Positions 52,632 through 62,245 of a stretch of DNA of 64,000 bases are shown here, one piece after another. The position numbers and the translations under genes are program-made. Every line of letters starts with the position of its first letter. The stretch's first letter is position 1. The DNA comes from Ruania rhizosphaerae. Its GTDB lineage: Bacteria; Actinomycetota; Actinomycetes; Actinomycetales; Beutenbergiaceae. The stretch spans positions 186,001-250,000 of the forward strand of contig NZ_VSMB01000004.1 in the NCBI RefSeq assembly GCF_009805705.1, read 5' to 3'. The notes under the pieces are model-generated. The model had not been told where the DNA came from. It saw only the letters and a program-made list of their open reading frames with translations, and did no database searches.

Positions 52632-53381
52632 ATGGAATCTGCTCGCCTCCTCGCGACGCTGGCCGACGAAGGGGCCCTCCTGGCGGCAGCAGCCCAGCGC
52701 GCCGGTACCGACGCCGAGATTCCGACCTGCCCTGGCTGGAGGATGCGGGATCTGCTGCGGCACACCGGTGCTGTACACCGCTGGGCGGCCACGCTCGTCG
52801 CTGAACGGCACACGGCACGTCAACCCATGACCGGCGGACCCAAGCTCGACAGCACCGAGCTGATCTCCTGGTACCGCGACAGCCACCACCGCCTGGTCGA
52901 GACACTGGCCAGCGCCCCGCCGGACGTCCAGGTCTGGACCTTCCACCCGGCACCGGTAGCGTCGCCGCTGACGTTCTGGGTCCGACGCCAGGCGCACGAG
53001 ACAGCCGTGCATCGCGTCGATGCCGAGGGCGCCGACGGTGAGGCGCCTGTCTCCGGCACGAGTGCCATCGATGCGGACTTCGCCGTGGACGGCATTGATG
53101 AGCTACTGCGCGGCTTCCACGCCCGGTCCACGAGCCGGGTACGCACCGAGACGCCCTCGGTCCTGAGGGTTCGCGCCACCGATGCCGACGCAGTGTGGAC
53201 CGTCCGGCTCTCTCTCGGGCCACCGAGTACCACCGCTGGCGAGGTGGCCGACAGCGACTGCGAACTTGCCGGTCCTGCCGATCAGCTGTATCTCGCGCTG
53301 TGGAACCGGCGACCGGTCCCGCGCATCGTCGGCGATGAGTCCGTGGCGGCACTGTGGCTGGCGAGTTCCGCGATCGGCTGA
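52632..53381 (+). CDS. Maleylpyruvate isomerase/DinB-family protein (mycothiol-dependent type)
   Basis: A 249-residue four-helix-bundle protein of the actinobacterial MDMPI family. The CPGWRMRDLLRHTGAVHRW motif (about 35-53) provides His residues of the metal site; the second half has VRRQAHETAVHRVDAEGA, with H123-like and H127-like ligands, and a C-terminal SCP-like domain. Family members are mycothiol-dependent transferases or isomerases, but most are uncharacterised. The ATG giving MESARLLATL agrees with family N-termini and has a CAGACT box 6 bases upstream; TTG/ATG codons 18-21 bases earlier are less likely. Confidence 0.85.
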   Translation: MESARLLATLADEGALLAAAAQRAGTDAEIPTCPGWRMRDLLRHTGAVHRWAATLVAERHTARQPMTGGPKLDSTELISWYRDSHHRLVETLASAPPDVQVWTFHPAPVASPLTFWVRRQAHETAVHRVDAEGADGEAPVSGTSAIDADFAVDGIDELLRGFHARSTSRVRTETPSVLRVRATDADAVWTVRLSLGPPSTTAGEVADSDCELAGPADQLYLALWNRRPVPRIVGDESVAALWLASSAIG

Positions 53382-53397
53382 AGCAACTGCTGGACCG

Positions 53398-54375
53398 TCA
53401 GTCCATCGCGTCGGCGACGATCTCCGCGGCTCGCACCCGCTCGGCCACCCCGTCGGCGTGCAGCGCGATCATGAGCTCATCGGCATCAGCATGGCCGGCG
53501 AAGGAGCGCAGGTACTCCCCCACGTCGTTCTTGGTCCCGACCGCGGTGTATTTCATCATCTCCAGCAACTGCCGGCCCTGGGCGGTGCCGAGCACCATGT
53601 CGGCTTCCTCGTCGGTGACCGTGCGCCCAGGGGGCAGCAGCAGACCCACGCGGCGGCGCTGCGCCGTCAGGAGCTGATCGGCGGCCTCGGCCGCACTGTC
53701 CGCCGCCACCACACCCACGGCCGCGATCACGTAGGGCTCCGCGAGCTGCTCCGACGGGGTGAACTCCGCCCGGTAGGTCGCCACCGCCTGCTTCAGCGCC
53801 GCCGGGGCGAAGTGGGAGGCGAAGGCATACGGAAGCCCGAGCTTCGCGGCCAGCTGGGCGCCGAACAGGGAGGAACCGAGGATGTACAACGGCACGTTCG
53901 TCCCGGCCCCGGGGTAGGCGTTCACGCCCTCGATCGTCGTCTTCCCACGCAGGTACCCGTCCAGCTCAGCCACATCGGCGGGGAACGTGTCAGCCGCACG
54001 CGCGTCCCGTCGCAGCGCGAGCAGCGTGTTCTGGTCGGTGCCTGGCGCCCGGCCCAGTCCGAGGTCGATCCGGTCCGGGTGCAGCGTGGCGAGGGTGCCG
54101 AACTGCTCGGCGATCACCAGCGGTGCGTGGTTCGGCAGCATCACGCCACCGGCTCCGAGTCGGATCGAGCGCGTGTGCGCTGCCACGTGCGCGATCAGCA
54201 CGCTCGTGGCGGAGGAGGCGATCGCCGGGTTGTTGTGGTGCTCGGCGTACCAGACGCGCTCGTACCCGGCCTGCTCGGCCGCCCGAGCGAGGGCCACCGT
54301 GCCCTCCAGGCTCTCCCGGGTGGTCTGCTCCCGTCCGACGACGGCGAGATCCAGCAGGGAGAGAATCGGCGGCAT
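53398..54375 (-). CDS. LLM class flavin-dependent oxidoreductase (MsnO8-like)
   Basis: A 325-residue bacterial-luciferase-like TIM barrel. Near the N-terminus [15 protein letters not shown], then [41 protein letters not shown] and [13 protein letters not shown] are the typical signature of the group 1 luciferase-like proteins widely present in Actinobacteria. Cofactor FMNH2 or F420H2; substrate unknown. ATG with AAAGGGG 7 bases upstream. Convergent with the DinB-family gene. The dispersed repeat locus B begins about 80 bp upstream of its start. Confidence 0.9.
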   Translation of the reverse strand: MPPILSLLDLAVVGREQTTRESLEGTVALARAAEQAGYERVWYAEHHNNPAIASSATSVLIAHVAAHTRSIRLGAGGVMLPNHAPLVIAEQFGTLATLHPDRIDLGLGRAPGTDQNTLLALRRDARAADTFPADVAELDGYLRGKTTIEGVNAYPGAGTNVPLYILGSSLFGAQLAAKLGLPYAFASHFAPAALKQAVATYRAEFTPSEQLAEPYVIAAVGVVAADSAAEAADQLLTAQRRRVGLLLPPGRTVTDEEADMVLGTAQGRQLLEMMKYTAVGTKNDVGEYLRSFAGHADADELMIALHADGVAERVRAAEIVADAMD

Positions 54376-54453
54376 GGGTGCCCCTTTCGTGACAGACGGG
54401 TGATGGGCTGATCGCCCGTGGGAGTAACCCCGCGCCGTCCGGCGTTCATTCCC

Positions 54454-54602
54454 GGAAATCGCACGTCGATATGGTCACTCGCCCCGCTCTGCCGACCGCC
54501 AGATCGACGTGCGATTCCAGGGGTGGGCCGGAGGGCGTCGCCACATCGACGTGCAATTTCAGGAGGGGGCGGGAGCGAACCGCCAGATCGACGTTGGATT
54601 TC
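54454..54602. repeat. Palindromic dispersed repeat, locus B (four copies)
   Basis: Copies at 54454-54474 (plus), 54496-54520 (minus), 54539-54563 (minus) and 54580-54602 (minus). The core is near AATCGCACGTCGATCTGGC; copy 1 and copy 2 are inverted with respect to each other. Copy 4 overlaps the stop codon of the gene ending at 54601: its TGAAATCC end supplies the TGA. Same family as 43819-43913. Confidence 0.85.
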
Positions 54603-55943
54603 ACCAGGGGCGGGCGGCCCAAAAGCCGCCGTCGGTGAACAGCTCGTCCACGCACTCGGTCAGCAGGCCCGTCTCGAACAGCAGGTCAAGCAGCGTGTAC
54701 CGGCTGCGGATGGCCTGCGCGCGGAAGTACGTCTCGCGGAACCGCGCCCGATCCACGCCGATCTGTGCCGGGTGCGTCACCGCACCGACCACGCCAAGGA
54801 TCCGCTCGATCTCGGCGGCCGGGAGCAACTGCGCACGCACCCGCTCGGCGATCTGCGGCCATGTCTTCTTCACCAGCGCCAATCGCTCCCGCAACTGCTC
54901 GGGCTCGAGGTGCTTGGCCTTGCTCTGCGCCACCGTCGCCTCGACCAGGTCGTCGGGGAAGGTAGAGCGGATCTGCGCCTCCCGCTCAGGCCAGCTGGGC
55001 CACGCGGCCACGGCAGCCTCGACGTCCACAGCGCCCAGGTCACGCCGGAGCACCACCTCATACAGGGCGCACAGCGAGATCGTCCCGAGCCCCACCTTCA
55101 TCCCGTGCGAGAGCGGCGGCTCATCGTGCATGCCGAGCTTCTCCATCTCCCACAGGTGGGAGAACTGGTGTCCCGCACCCGATGCGGGCCGGGAGGACTG
55201 GTAGGCCTGCATACTCAGGCCGGACATGATCAGCCCCTCGGTGAGCCCGGAGATCGCCGCCACGTCACCATCGCGCAACCCCTCCGGGTCGCTGAGCGAG
55301 GCCCGCAGCGGCCCCTGCACCAGATCCCACACCCCGTGGTCGATCGGCTCGATTCCCAGCTCGTCCGCGATGATCCAGTCGGCCCCAGCAGGCACCTTCT
55401 CGATCAGATCGCCTACTCCAGTGGCCGTCAGCCGGGCGGGAGCAGCGGCGAGGATGTGCTGGTCGGCCACCAGTCCGGCGGGTGCGGGGCAGAAGATGGT
55501 CTGCTTGAAGCCGTCCTTGGTGATGGACGAGCCGTACGCGGTGTACCCGTCCATCGACGCGGCTGTGGCCACGTTCATGTACTCGCGCTCGAGCTCCCCG
55601 GAGGCGAGCTTGGTGAGGTCGTTGAGGGTTCCGGAGGCGATGGAGACGGCGATCGCGTCCAGCGGGCGCAGGTGCTCGCGCAGCGTCTCCACGTTCTCGT
55701 AGCTGGCGTACAGCGTCGGCACCCCGGGGAAGATGAACGGCTCGGCCAACGGGATTCCGGCCGCCGTCAGCGACGCCGTCACCTGCTCGCCAGCCACGGC
55801 CCAGGTGTTCTCGTCGGCGACCACGATCGCGGTGCGCGTGCCGAACAGCTCGGTGTACACGGCACCGGTGCGCTTCAGCACGTCGGTACCCACCTCGATC
55901 GCTCGGGTGTCGGTCGCGTCGGCGAGCGCTTGGTCGATGAGGC

Positions 55944-55947
<4 letters not shown>
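54601..55947 (-). CDS. Iron-containing sn-glycerol-1-phosphate dehydrogenase-like protein (AraM/EgsA family)
   Basis: A 448-residue NAD(P)-dependent metal dehydrogenase. The N-terminal dinucleotide domain carries the TAIVVADENTW, GVPTLYASYENVE and SIASGTLNDLTKLAS segments, where the GSGT-like turn binds cofactor. The helical half holds the metal ligands, including the His residues of GAGHQFSHLWEM and PLSHGMKVG. Closest outline is AraM of Bacillus, which reduces dihydroxyacetone phosphate to glycerol 1-phosphate; a sugar-phosphate substrate is equally possible here. The ATG overlaps the FGGY kinase stop (ATGA). Its own stop codon lies within a dispersed repeat. Confidence 0.85.
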
Positions 55948-57524
<1,577 letters not shown>

Positions 57525-57558
57525 GGTCAGTTCATCCAGCCCGGGTCTGTCGGCCCGC

Positions 57559-58497
57559 TCAGTCGGTCCAGCCGAGCTCGGCGCGCAGGGGCGCCGGGAT
57601 CAGGTGGTCGATGCGCTCAAGAATGAATGTGGGCTGGTTGGCCTCCGGCAGCGCCTCGGCGTCGGCCCGGGTGGAATCGCCGGTGAGCACGAGCGTGGAG
57701 GACATCTGCGTGTTGACGGCCATCTGGATGTCGGTGCCGAGCCGGTCGCCGATCATCATGGCCCGGCGGGGGTCGACGTCCACCCCGGCGAGCGCCGCGG
57801 TGAGCATGTCCGGGTCCGGCTTGCCGACGTTCTTGGCCAGCGTGACACCCGTGCACGCCTCGATCGCCGCGACGATGGCGGCAGCATCCGGCTCGCCGCG
57901 CCCGCCCGGGAAGGGGCAGTACTTGTCCGGGTTGGTGGTCACGAGAATCGCGCGCTGGTGGAACCAGATGGCGTCGAAGGCGATCTGCAGCTTGCGGTAC
58001 TCGAAGGACCGGTCATAACTGGCGATCACGATGTCGATCTCGGCCGGGTCCTCGCTCATCGGGATCCCGGCCCCGGCCAGCGCCCGGACCAGCGGTTCCT
58101 CGGCGATCGGGTAGACCGTCCTACCCGGGTGGTTCTCCAGCAGCCAACGCACCATCACCACCACGGTGTTGGCGATCTCGTCCACCGGGGTGGGCAGACC
58201 GAGGCGCTCGAGCTTCTCGGCGTACTGGGCCGGGTCCTTGGTGGGGTTGTTGGACAGGAATCGCACCGGAATCTCGCGACGGCGGAGCTCACGTACGAGG
58301 CGTTCGGCGCCCGGGAGGAACTCCTCGCCGAGGTAGATGGTGCCGTCGAGGTCGAAGACGTAGGCGTCGTAGAGCTTCTCGGGCTCGACAGACACAGGAG
58401 GCATGCCAGGCTCGACCGATGTGCCGGGTTCAACCCGCGTGCCGGGTTCAACCGGTGCACCAGGCTCAACGGGTGCGCCAGGCTCGATTCCGGGCAC
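57559..58497 (-). CDS. HAD-IIA sugar phosphatase (AraL/NagD-like) with hexapeptide-repeat N-terminus
   Basis: A 312-residue phosphatase. HAD motif 1 VFDLDGTIYLG (nucleophile Asp near residue 49), motif 2 FLSNNPTK, motif 3 the Lys of GKPDPDM, motif 4 IGDRLGTDIQMA, and a C2 cap as in NagD/AraL, which remove phosphate from sugar or glycerol phosphates. The first about 38 residues are unusual: repeated VEPG(A/T)x hexapeptides encoded by an 18-bp tandem repeat. I favour the GTG at 58497, because GAGGG lies 7 bases upstream inside the rpiB-like 3' end; an ATG at 58404 would remove the repeats but has a poor ribosome binding site. Confidence 0.88.
   Translation of the reverse strand: MPGIEPGAPVEPGAPVEPGTRVEPGTSVEPGMPPVSVEPEKLYDAYVFDLDGTIYLGEEFLPGAERLVRELRRREIPVRFLSNNPTKDPAQYAEKLERLGLPTPVDEIANTVVVMVRWLLENHPGRTVYPIAEEPLVRALAGAGIPMSEDPAEIDIVIASYDRSFEYRKLQIAFDAIWFHQRAILVTTNPDKYCPFPGGRGEPDAAAIVAAIEACTGVTLAKNVGKPDPDMLTAALAGVDVDPRRAMMIGDRLGTDIQMAVNTQMSSTLVLTGDSTRADAEALPEANQPTFILERIDHLIPAPLRAELGWTD
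58407..58490. repeat. 18-bp tandem repeat within the HAD gene
   Basis: About four to five degenerate 18-bp units (GTTGAGCCTGGTGCACCG-like on the minus strand) encode VEPGxx hexapeptides. Unit number could vary between strains. Confidence 0.75.
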
Positions 58498-58499
58498 GC

Positions 58500-58958
58500 T
58501 CAGCCCTCGGGCTCATAGGAGCAGATGGCGTCCACCTTCTGCTTCGAGGGCGACGTCGGGTCGAACGCGTGCTCCAGCCACTCCCCGGCGAGCTTGCGGG
58601 CCAGCTCGAGGCCGATCACGCGCTGGCCGAAGGTAAGGATCTGGGCGTTGTTGGACTTGATGAGGCGCTCGACGGAGAAGCTGTCGTGCGCGACGGAGGC
58701 GCGGATCCCGGGCACCTTGTTGGCGGCGATCGCCACGCCCATCCCGGTGCCACAGATCAGCAGTGCCCGGTCGGCGTCACCGGCCGCCACCTTCCGGGCG
58801 GCGTCGACGGCCACGTGCGGGTAGTCGACGTCCTCACCGGATCCGACGCCCACATCGACCACGGAGTCGACCCGCTCGTCCGCCTCGAAGTCGGCCTTGA
58901 TGGCTTCCTTGTAGTCGTATCCGGCGCTGTCGGCACCGACGATGATCCGAAGTCCCAT
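58500..58958 (-). CDS. RpiB/LacAB family sugar-phosphate isomerase
   Basis: A 152-residue aldose-ketose isomerase. [14 protein letters not shown] is the phosphate-binding N-terminus, [15 protein letters not shown] the substrate loop, and the catalytic base Cys lies in [14 protein letters not shown], where RpiB has CGTGIG. Ribose 5-phosphate isomerase B, galactose 6-phosphate isomerase and the tetrose-phosphate isomerases of erythritol pathways all share this form; the surrounding kinase and phosphatase favour a pathway-specific role. AGGGAG is 5 bases before the ATG. A promoter and two direct repeats lie upstream, and the HAD gene starts 2 bases after its stop. Confidence 0.88.
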   Translation of the reverse strand: MGLRIIVGADSAGYDYKEAIKADFEADERVDSVVDVGVGSGEDVDYPHVAVDAARKVAAGDADRALLICGTGMGVAIAANKVPGIRASVAHDSFSVERLIKSNNAQILTFGQRVIGLELARKLAGEWLEHAFDPTSPSKQKVDAICSYEPEG

Positions 58959-59005
58959 GATCTCCCTGCTTCCCGGCGCTCCTACGCGCCGTCGACTGAC
59001 GCCAG

Positions 59006-59051
59006 ATTATCAAGTTTGATGTAGAAAACTCCACCGTTTGTGAGAAAAACT
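59006..59051 (-). promoter_or_regulatory. Promoter with DeoR-type direct-repeat operator
   Basis: On the minus strand: AGTTTTTCTCACAAAC (59051-59036) and AGTTTTCTACATCAAAC (59030-59014), a direct repeat with 22-bp period, then a -10-like GATAAT (59011-59006). It is AT-rich against a GC-rich background and precedes the rpiB-like gene by about 50 bp. The likely binder is the adjacent DeoR protein. Confidence 0.55.
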
Positions 59052-59868
59052 ACCCGATGTCTGGTGCGACCTCGACGTTGACACCGCCCTCCCGCAAGAG
59101 CTCCAGCACCTCACGGCTCGTGCCACGGTCCGTCACCACGGTGTCGAACGCAGTCAACGGGGCCACCTCGTGCAGGGCACGACGGCGGAACTTGGTGTGG
59201 TCGATCAGGGCCACACTGCGCGCGGAGGCGCGCATCATCGCCTTCTTCACCGCGGCGACCTCGGCGTACGGATGGTAGGTGACGCCGTCGGTGATCCCGG
59301 AGACCGAGACCAGGCACACGTCGGCAGCCAGGGAGGCCACGGTTCCGGCCGCGATCGGGCCGAGGAGCGCCTCGGCCCAGGCCTCGTACTCGCCACCGGT
59401 GAGCACGAGGCGCATCCCTGCACTCGCTCGCACCTCCTCGGCGACCAGGAGGGAGTTGGTGACGACGGTCAGCGGCGTGAACTCGCGCAACTCGCGGGCA
59501 GTGAGCACACCGGTGGTGGAGTCGTCGAGCATCACGGCACTCCCCCGCGGCACCATGGCGGCGGCGTGGCGGGCGATGGCGAGCTTGGCGGGCTCGTTCT
59601 GACCGAGCCGGAACCGGGCCGGGGCCTCCTGCAGGTTGGATCCAGCCGCCGTGACCACGCCGCGCTGGCGCACGATCATGCCGAGGGACTCCAGGTCGGC
59701 CAGGTCACGGTAGATCGTCACCGTGGAGACCCCGAAGGTGGCACCGAGTTCCTCGATGCTCACCGACCCGTCGCGCTGGACGAGATCGACGATCCGATTC
59801 CGGCGGCGGGCGGTCACCTCGGCGGGTGCGCGCCCCTTGCGTCCACCGCTGCGTTGCGCCTGCGCCAC
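59050..59868 (-). CDS. DeoR/GlpR family regulator of the sugar-phosphate operon
   Basis: A 272-residue repressor. The winged HTH (about 22-75) includes RRNRIVDLVQRDGSVSIEELG and VSTVTIYRDLADLESLG; the DeoR C-terminal domain, which binds sugar phosphates, covers about 95-255 with MLDDSTTGVLTARELRE, VVTNSLLVAEEV and LTGGEYEAWAEALLGPIA. A phosphorylated intermediate of the downstream pathway is the expected inducer. GTG start with AGAGGAG 6 bases upstream. The promoter and direct repeats lie between this gene and the rpiB-like gene, overlapping its stop codon. Confidence 0.92.
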   Translation of the reverse strand: MAQAQRSGGRKGRAPAEVTARRRNRIVDLVQRDGSVSIEELGATFGVSTVTIYRDLADLESLGMIVRQRGVVTAAGSNLQEAPARFRLGQNEPAKLAIARHAAAMVPRGSAVMLDDSTTGVLTARELREFTPLTVVTNSLLVAEEVRASAGMRLVLTGGEYEAWAEALLGPIAAGTVASLAADVCLVSVSGITDGVTYHPYAEVAAVKKAMMRASARSVALIDHTKFRRRALHEVAPLTAFDTVVTDRGTSREVLELLREGGVNVEVAPDIG

Positions 59869-59926
59869 GAAGGCTCCTCTCTGCCACCGTTTCGCCCGAG
59901 CCTACTCACTGGCGCGTGCTGCCACC

Positions 59927-59982
59927 GAGTTGCCAGTTGTGGCCCGAGCGAGGGCGCCGGTACGGGCCACAACTGGCAACTC
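59927..59982 (-). terminator. Terminator hairpin with 20-bp perfect stem
   Basis: GAGTTGCCAGTTGTGGCCCG and its exact complement with a 16-base loop, 11 bp beyond the stop of the DUF1023 gene. Long and unusually AT-balanced for this genome; it may be a dispersed palindrome that serves as a terminator. Confidence 0.72.
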
Positions 59983-59993
59983 ACCTCGATGAG

Positions 59994-61703
59994 CTACGTT
60001 CCTGGCGTCCCCGTAGCGATGATGTGGGTGATGTTGTAGTAGGACTCGGTGCCCGGGACGAGGTAGCCCTGATCGTTCTGATCGAAGCCATCGGAGGCCC
60101 AGCTCGAGTCGTGGGTCGAGTGCCCGGGCGTCTCGGTCAGGTGCTCGCCGCCGATGTTCTCGCCATCGCTTTCGAACTCGACCGTGCCGGAGATGTCCTC
60201 TGGTCGGGTGGTGTGCGTTGAGACAAACCCAGGATCAGGAACAAACGGAACTTCCACGACGTACGGGATGATGTAAGGGCGAATGAGCGGGTCAACATAT
60301 GGGGCGAACGGCACCGCGTCGCCGCTGCCCACCAACGCCCAGTTGTCCCCGTCGGCACGCGTGGCGAACACGTCGACGCCGCCGAGATTGTCAGCGATCG
60401 ACTCATCGAAGCCGGCACTGCCGATCGTGATGAACTGATCCACGCCGAGATTATCGGGATCGCTACCGATCGCTGACGCCGCGGTGGTCGAGCCGTAGGA
60501 GTGCGCTACCACGCTCACGGATGCATCAGGTGCTTCGACATTGAGGCCATTGAGGAAGCTGGTGAAGCGGCTGGCACCATCGTCGGCACGCCCCATCCAT
60601 GGTTCCTCGACCTCGCTCGGCGAGTCGTAGCCGAACCAGGCGATCGTGGCGACGTCCTCCATGCCGTGCTGGCCGGCGAGGTCGGAGTTGAAGTCCTGGG
60701 CGGTGCCACCCCATGTCGGCAGATCGGTCACGCTAGAGTTCATCCCGGGGACCAGCATGTTCACCTGGCTCGCGCCGGCGACGTCTCCGTAGGCGACGGC
60801 GGCCAGGGCCTGTTCCTCAGCCCGAGGCTGGAAGGAGATCAGGGACCCCGATTCGCCGTCGATGGGTGAGATGCCGAACCGCTCCAGTTGCCGGTCCTTG
60901 AGGACCGCCTGGGCGATCGCCACGAGCTCGGGGTCCTCGGGGTCGGTCGCCAGCGCGGCGAGCAGCGACCGCTCGTTCGCCTCGGCTCGCTGATCGTAGG
61001 GGATTCCCTCCAGGTTCCCCATGATCTCGGGGTACTCCCGCAGGAGAGCGGCTCGCTCTGCGTCGCTGAGCGCGTCCCACGCTTCGGCGACTTCGGCAGG
61101 GTCGCCGCCGACCACGTCGCGCAAGGTGACCGCGAGAGCGGGGTCCGAGCCCGGGATGATCGCCATGGTGACTGCGAAGGAGTCGAGCGCTTGCTCATAG
61201 CTCTCGTCCCAGGTGCCGAAGACCCGCTCGTAGTCCTCCCACAGCTCGGCCAACATCTGAGCGGCGGTAGCGCGTTCGGCGCGCGCCGCGTCCAACACCT
61301 CATCCGAGGCATCGGCAGCGGTCGTGGTCTCGTCATGGGCCGCTTCCGCCGCCTCGGCCGCGGCGTGGGCCTCACGCACCTCCTCGACCAGACGCCGGAT
61401 CGGCGGGTCCGCGGCCTCGAAGGCCTCCCGGTAGTTCGACATCGCCAGCTTGAGCAGGGTGATGGTGTCGAGAACAGGTCCCATCACCTCGAGAAGCTCG
61501 ACCGCGTCCGAACGCAGGGACTCAATCGCGTCACCTTTGCCATCGAGCGACGTCAGCGAAGAGACGAGCCCCTGCAGGTAGGACAGGTCGTCGTGGCGAT
61601 CTCCTAGGACAGTCTCGATGTGACCCATCTCGTGCTCACTGCCATCGAGCGCTAGCAGTGGGAACCCCTCATGAGGTGAGACCAGCTCAACCTGCTCGGC
61701 CAT
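59994..61703 (-). CDS. Alpha/beta hydrolase, DUF1023 family, with helical N-terminal region
   Basis: A 569-residue protein. The first 170 residues or so are helical and Ala/Glu-rich with coiled-coil character (REAHAAAEAAEAAHDE); the middle is also helical; the C-terminal half (from about 300) is a DUF1023 hydrolase with LVPGMNSSVTDLP, FGYDSPSEV, the nucleophile Ser in VVAHSYGST, and later GSAGFDES and a His-rich THTTRPED region. No signal peptide. DUF1023 proteins occur in Actinobacteria, often with small helical partners encoded upstream; activity is unproven. The ATG overlaps the upstream stop by one base (TGATG). Confidence 0.85.
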   Translation of the reverse strand: MAEQVELVSPHEGFPLLALDGSEHEMGHIETVLGDRHDDLSYLQGLVSSLTSLDGKGDAIESLRSDAVELLEVMGPVLDTITLLKLAMSNYREAFEAADPPIRRLVEEVREAHAAAEAAEAAHDETTTAADASDEVLDAARAERATAAQMLAELWEDYERVFGTWDESYEQALDSFAVTMAIIPGSDPALAVTLRDVVGGDPAEVAEAWDALSDAERAALLREYPEIMGNLEGIPYDQRAEANERSLLAALATDPEDPELVAIAQAVLKDRQLERFGISPIDGESGSLISFQPRAEEQALAAVAYGDVAGASQVNMLVPGMNSSVTDLPTWGGTAQDFNSDLAGQHGMEDVATIAWFGYDSPSEVEEPWMGRADDGASRFTSFLNGLNVEAPDASVSVVAHSYGSTTAASAIGSDPDNLGVDQFITIGSAGFDESIADNLGGVDVFATRADGDNWALVGSGDAVPFAPYVDPLIRPYIIPYVVEVPFVPDPGFVSTHTTRPEDISGTVEFESDGENIGGEHLTETPGHSTHDSSWASDGFDQNDQGYLVPGTESYYNITHIIATGTPGT

Positions 61704-61996
61704 CACATACCCCCGCTCTCACCCTGCGCCAGCTCAATGTCCAGGTCCGGGAACGCGTCGGCCACCGCCTGCAGCGAGTCACGCAGCGCACGAGCCTTCT
61801 CGCCCAGCTCGCGATCGCGCGCCGCCAGGTCCGCGAGCGCCTCCCCCGCCACGACGGCGAGCTGGCTGCGATTGGCCGGATAGCCGATGCCGTTCCCGTG
61901 CAGATCTTCCAGTTCAGGGTGCGTGGAGAGATACAGACCAACCTCCGCCGACCGGTACCCGATCGACACCGAATCGATCTCGACACTCTCTGCCAT
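61703..61996 (-). CDS. Small helical protein coupled to the DUF1023 hydrolase (WXG100/ESX-like size class)
   Basis: A 97-residue protein, two long helices separated by a loop (about 28-48), rich in Ala, Leu, Asp and Glu. Size and arrangement recall ESX/WXG100-like proteins, but no WxG motif is present and the C-terminal YxxxD/E signal is not obvious, so type VII secretion is only a possibility. GGGAG is 6 bases before the ATG at 61996; an in-frame GTG four codons earlier would overlap that ribosome binding site. Coupled to the hydrolase by a one-base overlap. Confidence 0.72.
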   Translation of the reverse strand: MAESVEIDSVSIGYRSAEVGLYLSTHPELEDLHGNGIGYPANRSQLAVVAGEALADLAARDRELGEKARALRDSLQAVADAFPDLDIELAQGESGGM

Positions 61997-62154
61997 TGCC
62001 ACTCCCACCCCATCGGCCCGCTCGGTCCTGGAGCAACGCTAGCCACATGCGACCGCGCAGGACCATGGGGAACGGTCCCCATCCGCAGCGCGCAGGCTCG
62101 ACCGGCCGTAGGGTCGGGGCAGGGGATGCGATCGTGCGCCCCACCTTCGATGTC

Positions 62155-62194
62155 TTGCACGTTCGTGTGATGTGTTTGCACGTCAGTGCGTGCA
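62155..62194 (+). promoter_or_regulatory. Direct-repeat operator candidate upstream of glpD
   Basis: TTGCACGTTCGTG (62155-62167) and TTGCACGTCAGTG (62176-62188) are 21 bp apart, two helical turns. The second also forms a TGCACG...CGTGCA dyad (62177-62194). It lies 52 bp before the start of glpD. Confidence 0.5.
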
Positions 62195-62245
62195 CACGGG
62201 AGGATCGAACCACCAGGCCAGACCTCGGACCTCACAGGAGATGTT

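Noticed and set aside
54454-54602. Insertion sequence remnant
   Set aside because: No transposase fragment, no target duplication visible; multiple short copies fit a REP-like element better.
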